Shown: piece after piece, positions 17,639 through 27,400 of the stretch
Layout of the letters: every line of letters starts with the position of its first letter
How positions within the stretch are numbered: position 1 is the first letter of the stretch
Assembly: GCA_964613385.1 (NCBI GenBank)
Contig: CAZTGZ010000003.1
Span: forward strand, 62,001-126,000
DNA from: CAZTGZ01 sp964613385
Lineage (GTDB): Bacteria > Bacteroidota > Bacteroidia > NS11-12g > UBA9320
DNA length: 64,000 nucleotides
Reading direction: 5' to 3'
Made by a program: the position numbers and the translations under genes
The notes under the pieces: generated by a model
What the model was told of the DNA's origin: nothing
Databases searched by the model: none
Seen by the model: only the letters and a program-made list of their open reading frames with translations

Positions 17639-18681
17639 TACCCGAAGGTGGTCTGCATTTCTTCCCTGGGTTGGGTAAGAAACATGGTTTTGTATAGGAG
17701 AAAATCTGACAGAAGGTTATCTATCCATTTTTGAGATTTGTCGGGATAGTATACTTCTTTAGCCTTGCCATGTACCAGCCATTGGCCCATATCTTTTAAT
17801 GCCTCTTTCAGATTGGGGGCTGTATGAATTCCGTATTCTTTGTTCAAAAAAGCAGCATTGCAGATTTGTTCATATTGGCCTTTCATCGGAATTACGTACA
17901 TCTTTTTACCCAGATAAAGGCATTCAGAAGTCAAACCGAATCCGGAATGCGTAATAACACCGCTGCAATAGCTCAAAGCCGAAATGAAGCTTTGGTTGCC
18001 AAGAGGATAATATTTTATATGATCAGTTGATTGGGCTTCATCTATATATCTGGTGAAAACCTTGAATCTGAATTCAGGAAATTCGTTCAATAAATTATTG
18101 ATTTGATTCGGATGATAAGCAGAAAGATAAACCAGGTAATAACCGGTTTTTCGGGGTTCCAATTCCCGAATCTGATTTCGGATAATGGGTAACGAAGTCT
18201 TAGCATTTAACTCCTTATAGAAAATCGGATAATTTCTAAAGGTGGGTGTATATTTTTTAATGATGAATTTACTTACCGGAAATTTACCCGTAGGTTGCTG
18301 AAATTCAGGCGTATTAAGGGCATATTGATTTCCGATGCCTATGCAATGAACCCCTTTGATGAAAGAAGCCCAGGCAGATACAGGTTCGAAATCTGTGATG
18401 ACCAGATCATAGTTTTTAACCGGCAACCTTGAAACTTCGCGCATGAATCGACCTATGCTGTTTTGTTTGAAAGTTTGTAGCCAGTCGATTCCTCCGTTCT
18501 TTCCAAAAATGAATCCGTAGCCTTTACATTGATATTTTACCTCAAAAGGCAAATTAAGTTCACCTTGCACACCACTCACCAACACGTCTGTTTCCATTCT
18601 CTTTCTCAAGCACGGAACGAGTTGTTCTGCTCTTGAGAGATGGCCGTTGCCGGTAGCTTGAATGGCATATAAAACCTTCAT
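17638..18681 (-). CDS. MurG-like (GT28-fold) glycosyltransferase family protein
   Basis: Probable GT-B glycosyltransferase of 347 residues. The N-terminal strand-loop VLYAIQATGNGHLSRAEQL (3-21) is the Gly-rich acceptor-side loop seen in MurG and monogalactosyldiacylglycerol synthases; the C-terminal half has THSGFGLTSECLYLGKKM and PMKGQYEQICNA, which resemble the nucleotide-sugar-binding HxG...E...G...P...Q pattern. No membrane helix. It overlaps the upstream phosphoesterase gene by four bases (ATGA) and the downstream GH1 gene by one. The acceptor is probably a lipid or lipid-linked sugar, by analogy only. Confidence 0.8.
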   Translation of the reverse strand: MKVLYAIQATGNGHLSRAEQLVPCLRKRMETDVLVSGVQGELNLPFEVKYQCKGYGFIFGKNGGIDWLQTFKQNSIGRFMREVSRLPVKNYDLVITDFEPVSAWASFIKGVHCIGIGNQYALNTPEFQQPTGKFPVSKFIIKKYTPTFRNYPIFYKELNAKTSLPIIRNQIRELEPRKTGYYLVYLSAYHPNQINNLLNEFPEFRFKVFTRYIDEAQSTDHIKYYPLGNQSFISALSYCSGVITHSGFGLTSECLYLGKKMYVIPMKGQYEQICNAAFLNKEYGIHTAPNLKEALKDMGQWLVHGKAKEVYYPDKSQKWIDNLLSDFLLYKTMFLTQPREEMQTTFG

Positions 18682-19535
18682 GCAGGCTGAGATATTTTAA
18701 ATTCTAACAGCAATTCGTTGAACAAACTTTTAGTGTCAAGATCCATGTCTTCACCTTCGATATCTGTTTCAAACTCTTCAAAATCTTCATCAAACCTGAA
18801 CAGTGACCAATTTCCATCCTGAAATTCAAGTGCAGTTAAGTTTTCGACCCAATCACCGGAATTCATATAAACAATGGAGCCATTTTCAGATTGGATTTTT
18901 CTGATTTCCGGTTGATGAATATGACCACAAACCACTCGGTCGTATCCATTTTCAATGGCCAGTGTTGCGGTTATCATTTCGAAGTTGTTGATGAATTTAA
19001 CGGCTGACTTTACACTATTTTTGATGCGTTTGCTCAAAGAGATGCGCTCTCTTCCGAGCATTTCCAGTAAGTTATTTACAAATCGGTTGATGAGAATGAG
19101 CAAGTCATATCCGGTAGCTCCAAGTTTGGTCAGCCAGCGGGCATGCTGCATGGTAACATCGAAAATATCCCCATGAAAAAACCATACTTTTTCACCACCC
19201 ACATTCATTTTTAGCTTATTTACTATTTCTATCTTACCCAATTTGGTCCCGGCGAACTTTCTGAGCATTTCGTCATGGTTGCCGGTGATATAGTAAACTT
19301 TAGTCCCCGAAATAGCTAAATCCATGATGTTTTTAATCACTTTGGTATGTGACTTAGGCCAATACCTTTTGCTGAATTGCCATATGTCAACAAAGTCACC
19401 ATTCAGGATGAGTACCTTTGGCTGAATGGATTTAAGGTATTTTTTTAATTCTTTAGCGTGGCAGCCATAAGTTCCGAGATGAACATCTGAGATAACGGCT
19501 ATTTCTAATTTTCTTTTAGTGGCTGACATAAGCAT
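18678..19535 (-). CDS. LpxH-like metallophosphoesterase
   Basis: Calcineurin-type phosphoesterase resembling UDP-2,3-diacylglucosamine hydrolases of lipid A synthesis. It has the full metal-ligand series: ISDVHLG (D-x-H), NGDFVD (G-D), TGNHDE (G-N-H-D), WFFHGD and CGHIHQPE (G-H-x-H). Length is about 285 residues, longer than the roughly 240 of LpxH, with a helical insertion near 140-185 and an acidic tail (DEDFEEFETDIEGEDMD). ATG codons at 19535 and 19529 are both possible; a TTG at 19538 is less likely. It is first of a three-gene overlapping unit with a MurG-like transferase and GH1. A role in a different phospholipid or glycolipid is possible. Confidence 0.82.
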   Translation of the reverse strand: MLMSATKRKLEIAVISDVHLGTYGCHAKELKKYLKSIQPKVLILNGDFVDIWQFSKRYWPKSHTKVIKNIMDLAISGTKVYYITGNHDEMLRKFAGTKLGKIEIVNKLKMNVGGEKVWFFHGDIFDVTMQHARWLTKLGATGYDLLILINRFVNNLLEMLGRERISLSKRIKNSVKSAVKFINNFEMITATLAIENGYDRVVCGHIHQPEIRKIQSENGSIVYMNSGDWVENLTALEFQDGNWSLFRFDEDFEEFETDIEGEDMDLDTKSLFNELLLEFKISQPA

Positions 19536-19691
19536 CAATGTGAAATAAGTAGCATAGTGTTTTCACAATGATGAGTTGAAACCAGAAACGTATTATTTTC
19601 TTCATCATGCGAGTAATTTGTATTCAAAGGAATGATTACAGCATGACCTGAGTATTGTCAGATATTAAATATTGTATTAATTATGAGAGGG

Positions 19692-19711
19692 TTAAGTTAA
19701 TATTAAGTTAA
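19692..19711. repeat. Two TTAAGTTAA copies, 11-base period
   Basis: TTAAGTTAA at 19692-19700 and 19703-19711, overlapping the stop codon of the Dpm1-like gene. The rest of the 170-base interval to 19536 shows no gene or terminator. Function unknown; may be chance in AT-rich DNA. Confidence 0.4.
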
Positions 19712-20451
19712 TGCTTGCGCGGAAATTTTCTGAACCAACTGCTTATTTTGAGCTGTAATACACCTAAAAAAGCTTCCTTCACAATTCCCTTGCTCATTTT
19801 AGATTCTCCTTTACTTCGATCTGTAAAGATTATGGGAATTTCTACCATGTTGAATCCACATTTGAGCGCAGTGAATTTCATTTCTATCTGAAAAGCATAT
19901 CCTTTGAACTTGATTTTGTCGAGCTCCATGGTTTGGAGTACTTCACGTCGGTAACACACGAATCCGGCTGTAGTATCCATAATTTTCATGCCCGTGATGA
20001 TGCGCACATACATGGAAGCAAAATAACTCAGCAGGACTCTCCCCATAGGCCAGTTCACCACATTTACCAGGTGATTCACATATCTGGAACCAACGGAAAC
20101 ATCTGCATGAACTTTGCAGGCATCCAACAATCTGGTCAAATCCTCCGGGTTATGCGAAAAATCACAATCCATTTCGAATATATACTGATATTCTTTTTCG
20201 AGGGCGTACTTAAATCCGGCGATATAAGCTGTACCCAGACCTTGTTTACCTTTTCTTTCTAAAAGATGAATTCTTTCCGGAAAACGGGATTGAAAATCTT
20301 TGACGATTTCAGCGGTTCCATCGGGAGAACCGTCATCCACGATCAGCACATCGAAAGGTATTGGTAAAGAAATCACTGCTTCCAGCATGGAGGCTATGTT
20401 CTCTTTCTCGTTATAGGTTGGAATTATAACCAGGTTTTCGTGCCTTTCCAT
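19708..20451 (-). CDS. Polyprenol-phosphate mannosyltransferase-like GT2 (Dpm1 type)
   Basis: GT-A glycosyltransferase that would move mannose (or glucose) from a GDP/UDP-sugar to polyprenyl phosphate, making a lipid-linked sugar donor. The 247-residue product has VIIPTYNEKENI (8-19), VDDGSPDGT, the Dpm1-specific RKGKQGLGTAYIAGFKYAL, EMDCDFSHNPED and TTAGFVCYRREVL, and ITDRSKGESKMS-like TDRSKGESKMS near the end. It lacks the C-terminal membrane helices of larger forms, like human DPM1. It lies 24 bases after the transaldolase gene on the same strand. The sugar transferred is not certain. Confidence 0.92.
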   Translation of the reverse strand: MERHENLVIIPTYNEKENIASMLEAVISLPIPFDVLIVDDGSPDGTAEIVKDFQSRFPERIHLLERKGKQGLGTAYIAGFKYALEKEYQYIFEMDCDFSHNPEDLTRLLDACKVHADVSVGSRYVNHLVNVVNWPMGRVLLSYFASMYVRIITGMKIMDTTAGFVCYRREVLQTMELDKIKFKGYAFQIEMKFTALKCGFNMVEIPIIFTDRSKGESKMSKGIVKEAFLGVLQLKISSWFRKFPRKH

Positions 20452-20475
20452 GCGATTTTAACGAGCAATTTGTGA

Positions 20476-21141
20476 TTATGTTGTCGGATGAGAAGCTTTC
20501 TTATGATCGGCCAGAAATTGTTCAAGTCCAATATCCGTCAAGGGGTGTTTGAGCAATCCGAGGATGGAAGATAGCGGACATGTGCAAACATCGGCACCGG
20601 CCTCAGCAGCTCTCACTATGTGAAGTGGGTTCCGTATGGAAGCTGCCAGTATCATGGTGTCGAATCCTTGAATTTGATAAATATGCGAAATTTGAGAAAT
20701 TAATTCAATCCCATCCCAACTCATATCGTCTATTCTACCGATAAAAGGGGATAAATAAGTGGCTCCAGCTTTAGCAGCAAGAATGGCTTGACCTGCGCTA
20801 AAGACTAAGGTGCAATTTGTTCTGATGTCGTTGTCGTAAAACCACTTTAAGGCTTTCACCCCATCTTTAATCATGGGTACTTTAACCACAATTTTTTCAT
20901 CAATTTCTGCAAGGGCTGCTCCTTCTTTAATCATGCCTTCGAAATCGGTACTGATCACTTCCGCACTCACATCACCATCAACCAAATTGCAGATGGCTTT
21001 GTAATGAGCTTTAACGGCCGCATCTCCGGAAATTTGTTCTTTGGCCATGAGGCTCGGGTTGGTAGTCACACCATCCAAAACACCTAATTCCTGTGCTTCT
21101 TTAATTTGTTGGAGGTTAGCAGTGTCGATAAAAAATTTCAT
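20476..21141 (-). CDS. fsa: Small transaldolase / fructose-6-phosphate aldolase family
   Basis: Class I aldolase of the 220-residue TalC/FSA type, acting in the pentose phosphate pathway or on fructose 6-phosphate. It opens with MKFFIDTANLQQIKEA, followed by DGVTTNPSL, the Schiff-base lysine segment VKVPM, NCTLVFSAGQAILAAKAGA, and SPFIGRIDD. The ATG at 21141 starts exactly at the family start; the frame open to 21177 adds 12 non-homologous residues. A TAGCTTTG box lies 14 bases upstream of this ATG. Whether it is transaldolase or aldolase cannot be told from sequence alone. Confidence 0.93.
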   Translation of the reverse strand: MKFFIDTANLQQIKEAQELGVLDGVTTNPSLMAKEQISGDAAVKAHYKAICNLVDGDVSAEVISTDFEGMIKEGAALAEIDEKIVVKVPMIKDGVKALKWFYDNDIRTNCTLVFSAGQAILAAKAGATYLSPFIGRIDDMSWDGIELISQISHIYQIQGFDTMILAASIRNPLHIVRAAEAGADVCTCPLSSILGLLKHPLTDIGLEQFLADHKKASHPTT

Positions 21142-21155
21142 GGGATTCTTTTTGG

Positions 21156-21163
21156 CAAAGCTA
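21156..21163 (-). promoter_or_regulatory. TAnnTTTG -7 box for fsa
   Basis: TAGCTTTG followed by C on the minus strand, 14 bases before the ATG at 21141. No TTG at standard spacing. Confidence 0.45.
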
Positions 21164-21442
21164 ATAATTCCCTCCAAAGCGTGCGCACAGTATTTTGAAA
21201 ATCGCCAGGGGCTTATGCGAAATTCAACATTTGTATATCAAATTCGGGTGGAGATATAGGGTCATAAAAATGAATTTATAATGTGCTGAAAAACAGCGCC
21301 TAGGAATTGGTACGAAATCAAATTTATATAAACATCCCGTATAGTTTGCATTTGTAAAAATTATAACATATTGATATACAGTGATATATGATGATATTTT
21401 GCAATTATTGACAAAATGTAACTACATGTTTATAAATCATCG

Positions 21443-21450
21443 TATATTTG
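21443..21450 (+). promoter_or_regulatory. TAnnTTTG -7 box for the giant SdrD_B gene
   Basis: TATATTTG followed by C, ending 30 bases before the ATG at 21481. The nearest upstream TTG (TTGA at 21408) is 32 bases away, longer than normal. Confidence 0.45.
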
Positions 21451-21480
21451 CAGTGCTAAACTAACAAACTACTAATTCGT

Positions 21481-24400
21481 ATGACATATTCAAGGATGGG
21501 GGCCCTATGGGCTTGTGTTCTGTTGTGCTCTGCTATGGCAGGAGCCCAGACTTCAGGGACAGTATTTCGTGATTTAAACGGGGACGGTACGCGACAATCA
21601 ACCGTAGGGACCTTTCAGGAACCTGCCGTTCAAGGGGTGTATATTAACGTCTATAATTCATCCGATGTATGGGTGGCTTCATTTCTTTCAGGAGCAGACG
21701 GAACCTTCAGCATTCCAACGAGCGGAACCAGCTTTAATGGTATCGAAGGAAGCAATACAGGTTTCGTTGCATCTTCCCAATCCATCCGACTTGAATTCGT
21801 GATCCCTTCCAATTCAACCGATCGCGGGAAAATCAGCAATGTACTGGATTACGCTTCTTCAGGTGCTTCGGTTTATGGGTCTCAAATCAGATTCATAACC
21901 TCTGGAACATCCGGGAACAATTTTGCACTTAACAATCCGGCGGATTTCGTTTTTAATACGGCCAGTGCTTCCAATACCATTTATTTGGCGTTACAGCAGT
22001 TGGGAAATTCGACGGCATCATCCGGAACTTCTAAAGATGGTATCGCATTCTTAAAAACTACCTATAACAACAACGGTACACCAACATTTACTGCTGATGA
22101 AAAATTGGCTACTATGGGACAGATTGGTTCAGTTTATGGAGTTGCCTATAGTAAAAAGGCCAATAAAATATTTGTGGCCGCATATTTAAAAAGACATTCA
22201 GGTTTTGGTCCCGCCAATGGAAACACCAATCATGCACCGGGTGCCATCTATATCATAGATCCAACACTTTCCAGTTCAAGCACACCGGCAGCAGCTTCTT
22301 TTTTCATGAGTCTGGATCAATTGGGTTATCCTACACACAACAGCACGGGTTCTCCGGCTTATGGACTTAATAAATCGTTCACGTTGAGCAGTAACGGATT
22401 ATCCGGTGATGAGTTGGAACACAGCATCAGTTATATCGAAAAGGGATGGGCCGTTATCGGAACCAACGCTCAAAGAGGCCTGCCGAATGATTTTACCACT
22501 GCCAGTCACGATACTGCAGCTTTTGGCCAAATAGGAAAATTAAGTCTGGGTGACCTGGATATCAGCGACGATGGTAAATACCTGTTTGTAACAAACTTGT
22601 ATGATCGCCGGATCTACATGATCGAACTGAACAGCGATACAACACCTACTTCGGCCAGCATTGTGAATTCCTGGGAATTACCTAATCCTCCTTTGCGCTC
22701 TCAATCCGGAATTCCATTTGCAAGCTCGACCTATAAAGATGAATACGACAATACCGATTTTTACACCGGAGACCGGGGCTTGCAGCGCCCTTTTGCGCTG
22801 AAGTATCACCGCGGTAAATTGTTCATAGGATCTGTTACTACAGGAGAAGGTGCGAATGGAAGTTCAATCAAGGATAATAATGCCGGAGCACCTGAATACA
22901 CCGATTTATGGGCATACGTGTGGAAATTGGATGTGAATCAGGGATTCGATCAGACTCCTGCCATTCAGTTTCCTTTAAATTTCGAACGAAGTACCAATAC
23001 AGACGAAGTTAATGAAACCTGGAACATCTGGAATCAGACCCTGGTGGCACCTACCAACAAAGGCATAAACATTGTTGCCAATCAGCAACCTATTTTCAGC
23101 GATATTGAGTTTGACTCAGAAGGAGCCATGGTTCTTTCTTTTCGCGATAGAAATGGCGACCAGCTGGCATATAACAACTATATGCTTACCGGAACAGAAA
23201 TGAGATCTGCCTGGGTTTATGGAGATTCCTACCGGGCCTATTACAACGCATCTACCGGAGCCTATGAAATTGAGAGAAACGGTAGAGAAGGATTAAACTC
23301 ATCCAAACCACCTACTTTAGGGGCATTTGGTCTTGAGGGTCCCTTTGGTGGTGAATTTTATTTCGAAGACGGAATGGAGAAAGCCAATGGTGTTCCCAAT
23401 ACTCCCAGATATCACGTGAATTGCGGGCAGGGAAGTCTTGCCTTGTTACCGGGTAAAAACGAAGTACTCGTCACACAAATGGATCCGATTAATATTTGGA
23501 GTGGAGGGGTGAGCACTTTTGATAATACCAACGGTACCAATACGGTTGATCTTCAGGTGTACGAAGGCGACGCCACCGGTGATATCGGAAAAGCCAATGG
23601 ATTGGGAGACCTTGAAATTTTCGCTGAGAATGCGGTGATTGAGATAGGGAACCGTGTTTGGTCCGATTCGGATGCGGATGGCATTCAGGATGCAGGAGAA
23701 TCCGGAATACAAAATGTTTCAGTGTACCTTTACTCAAATGGTCCTGACGGAATTGCTGGAAATGCGGATGACGTTCAGGTAGGAAGCACAACCACCAATT
23801 CTACCGGAAATTATTATTTTACCACCGCAAGCGGAACGGATGGAAGCGGCGTGGATTATGGCGTGAACATTTTACCGTTAATGGGCTATAATGTCAGAAT
23901 CGGGAATGGGGACTGGAATTCAGGAACCGGAGTGGGAAATGGAGACCTGGCCAATAAATATCTCACTACGCGAAATGTGTCCGGAAATGGACTCGCCGAT
24001 CATAGTGACAACGACGCGTCATTAAATGGATATAATTATCCCATGATTTCTTTCGTGACGGGTGATTATGGTCAGAACAATCATTCATACGATTTTGGAT
24101 TTTCACCTCCGTATGCCACGCTGGGTAACCGCGTCTGGTTCGATGAAAACAGCAATGGGGTGTTTGATGAAGATGCCTCCCAGGGAATCAATGGTGTAAC
24201 GGTACAACTCTATAAGGAGACTTCTTCGGGAAGCGGTATTTATACGCTAAATAAATCAACCCTCACCACCAATGATGAATTTAACAATCCCGGTTACTAT
24301 AGATTCATCATTACAGATACAGCCAATTTTAAAGTTAAATTTATTCATGCAAGCGGCGTGGCGATCATTCAAAACTCTGCGGCTGCTACCGACAATAATT

Positions 24401-27400
24401 CAGACCCTAACCCAGCGGATGGACTTACCTTAGCTGTGGCCATGAATCCCGGTTTGACCGGAATATATCGCGAAAACATGACCATTGATGCGGGATTCAA
24501 ACTGGTTGAAATTTCAAATCTGGTTTGGATGGATGCTGATGGTGATGGAGTTCAGGATGCAGGTGAAGGAGGTATTAAGGGTGTAGTTTTAGAGCTTTAT
24601 GATTCAATCGGAAATCCGGTATATGTGTGTAAATCAGAAACTGAAGCCACCGATTTCTATTCCGTTGAAGACAACGATGGGACCATCAATTTTGGCAGTT
24701 CCTGGGTTGTTAGTGGAACAGGCAGTTCAATTTTTGAAGGAGAATTGATCATCTCGGGTCAAACGGGAGTAGCGGTGCGTGACGTTTCCCGACCTTCTTT
24801 CTTTCAGGTTGACAGTGTTCAGTTTTCTTTTGAACTGAAGCAAATCGGATTAAGTAGTTCAGAGAATTTTCAGGTAGATTATTACAATGGTTCTTCCTGG
24901 GTAAGTTTGGATAATATTACCGCTGCAGAAATCACAGGGGATTACCAGACATTTTCCTATAATTCTGCGTCTGTTCCCGGATTATTGAATATCGACAGCA
25001 TTCGATTTAGAGAAGGGAGCTTTGCCAACGCGGATTTGGTTTATGCAGATAATTTGAATATTACATTTGAAAAGGCTTGTGCTCCAGCCAGGGATACTAC
25101 CGATGCAAATGGAAATTACAGTTTCAATTTGTTGAAGCACAATATTTTACCTACAACTACCTATCAGATCAGAATATCCGAAAGCCAGGATTCCATTTCA
25201 CATTATATAACTACCCTCAAAGGAATGGGAACTTCCCTTACCGATAACAACGGGGCAGATTCCGGTTCTTACATTTCCAGTGTAAACATTGTATCGCCGT
25301 ATACAGGAAGTGACCCTTCCTTTGATTTCGGATTGATCGGCTATTCTGTCGGCAATCTGATATGGTGGGATTCAGATAATGACGGCAATAAAGATGCAAG
25401 TGAATCGGGAATTTCAAATGTGGAACTGGCACTGCTCAATTCCGATGGCTCATTGAGAGAAACCACTACTACCGATGCAGAGGGTAAATATTTGTTCAGC
25501 GGGTTGCCTGCGGGTTCTTACCAGATAGCGGTAACTTCATCCTTATCGCAAGGCGTGTTAAAAGGGGCTACCATCCCAACTACAACCACCACTGCGGATA
25601 CCGACAACAACAATAACGGAAACGCTGTAAACCCAAATTCTAACCCTGCTACCGTTACTTTCTCTTCGATTTCTGAAGTTTTTGTATTGGCATCCAAGGC
25701 TGAGCCAACCAACGAAAGCGACGAAGATCCAATGGCGTCTCAACCGGATAATCAATCGAATCTGACCATCGACTTTGGATTTTATATTCTGACCATAGGA
25801 GACAAAGTTTGGGTTGATGCAGACGCTGATGGGGTACAGGATAACAATGAAGAAGGTATTGCTGACATTTATGTGGAGCTTTGTGACAATTCCGGAAATC
25901 TGAAATACATTGGATGTTCTGATGACAATGTTGCTACTGATTTTTCGTCTACCTCACATAATTCAGGTAGTTTGAACTTCAATGGAAGCTGGTCCGTGAG
26001 CGGAGGAAGCACTGCAGTGACCAGTGGAGTATTAAGGGTTTATGGAAACGTTGGTACGGCTACCCGTGCGGTGAATCGTCCCGGTTCTTATGCCATCGAT
26101 ACGGTAACGGTATCATTCAATGCATTTCAGACAGGTTTAGATACCACAGAAACCATTTTGGTGGAGTATAATAACGGTACCGAATGGAAAACGCTAGAAA
26201 CACTGTATGGTTATGCCGGTATTATCGGAATGCTCAATACCACAACCCGGAGTTTTTCATTTAGCTCTGTTGATTATCCGGGTTTGGTCAACATCACCTC
26301 TATACGTTTCCGGGAAAACCCTTCTAAAGGATTTGGAACATCCGATTATGTGACGATTGATGATTTAAATATCTCATTTGCTGAGTCTTGCGCTCCAGCC
26401 AGGGTCCAAACAGATGCAAACGGCAATTATTATTTCAACAGCGCTGTTCACGGATTAACCGCGAGTACCAACTATAAAATCAGAATAGCTAAAGATCAGG
26501 ATGCACTTTTAAATTATTCCATAACCTCAACAGGTATGGGCACATCCACAACAGATAATAATGCCACTCTATCCGGCGATTATTTCATCACGGGAACGAT
26601 CAGTTCTCCGGCTAATGGATCCGATTTCAGTTTCGATTTTGGTTTTTACCCGGTTCTAATTGGAAATTATGTATGGATTGATACCGATGCCGATGGAGTT
26701 CAGGATGTGAATGAGCGCGGTATCCGCGGTGTTGAGCTTCAGCTTTATCGAACCAATGGTGTTTTATATAAATATTCCTGTGGTCCGGATTCTGTGGCTA
26801 CTAATTTCTATTATGACAACAACAATTCCGGTTCTTTAAATTTCACCGGAAAATGGACTTCTGCCACAGCCCCTTCAAGTTTGATTCAAAACGAACGTTT
26901 GGTGATGACAGACCTTAGAGATGCAAGCCGGTATTTTAACCCTCCGGCCTACGATTCAATTTCATTGGTTACCGTTACTTACGATGTTTTAGAAGGTGCG
27001 GGAATTGCGAATACAGATGGAATAAGGGTGCAATATTACAACGGTAGCTCCTGGCAAAATCTGGATACGGTTCTGGGTACCCAAATAAATACGAGCACCT
27101 TTACTACCATTTCAGTTTCCTCGGCTTCCATTAGTGGAGTGAAGGATATTCGCGGTATCAGATTCTATGAACATGCCGGTCTTGGCGCTTCTGAATATAT
27201 CTATGTAGACAATTTGAAAATTGTTTTCGAAGGAAAATGTAACGCCGAAACGGAAACAGATGAAAGCGGTTTATATCTATTCGGAAAAGGAGATGGTATA
27301 CAACCGGGAGGTCAATATCAGATCAGGATTACTGAGACTCAGGATTCTTTAAACGGATTTGTGATTACCACAACCGGCGGGGGTACAAGCTCAAACGATA

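Larger units (their letters stand above)
21142..21480. other. Divergent promoter interval between fsa and the giant surface-protein gene
   Basis: 339 bases without a gene. It holds a minus-strand TAGCTTTG box for fsa (21156-21163), a plus-strand TATATTTG box for the giant gene (21443-21450), and an AT-rich tract (21350-21420) with GTGATATATGATGATATT-like partial repeats. I see no tRNA or structured RNA. Confidence 0.55.
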
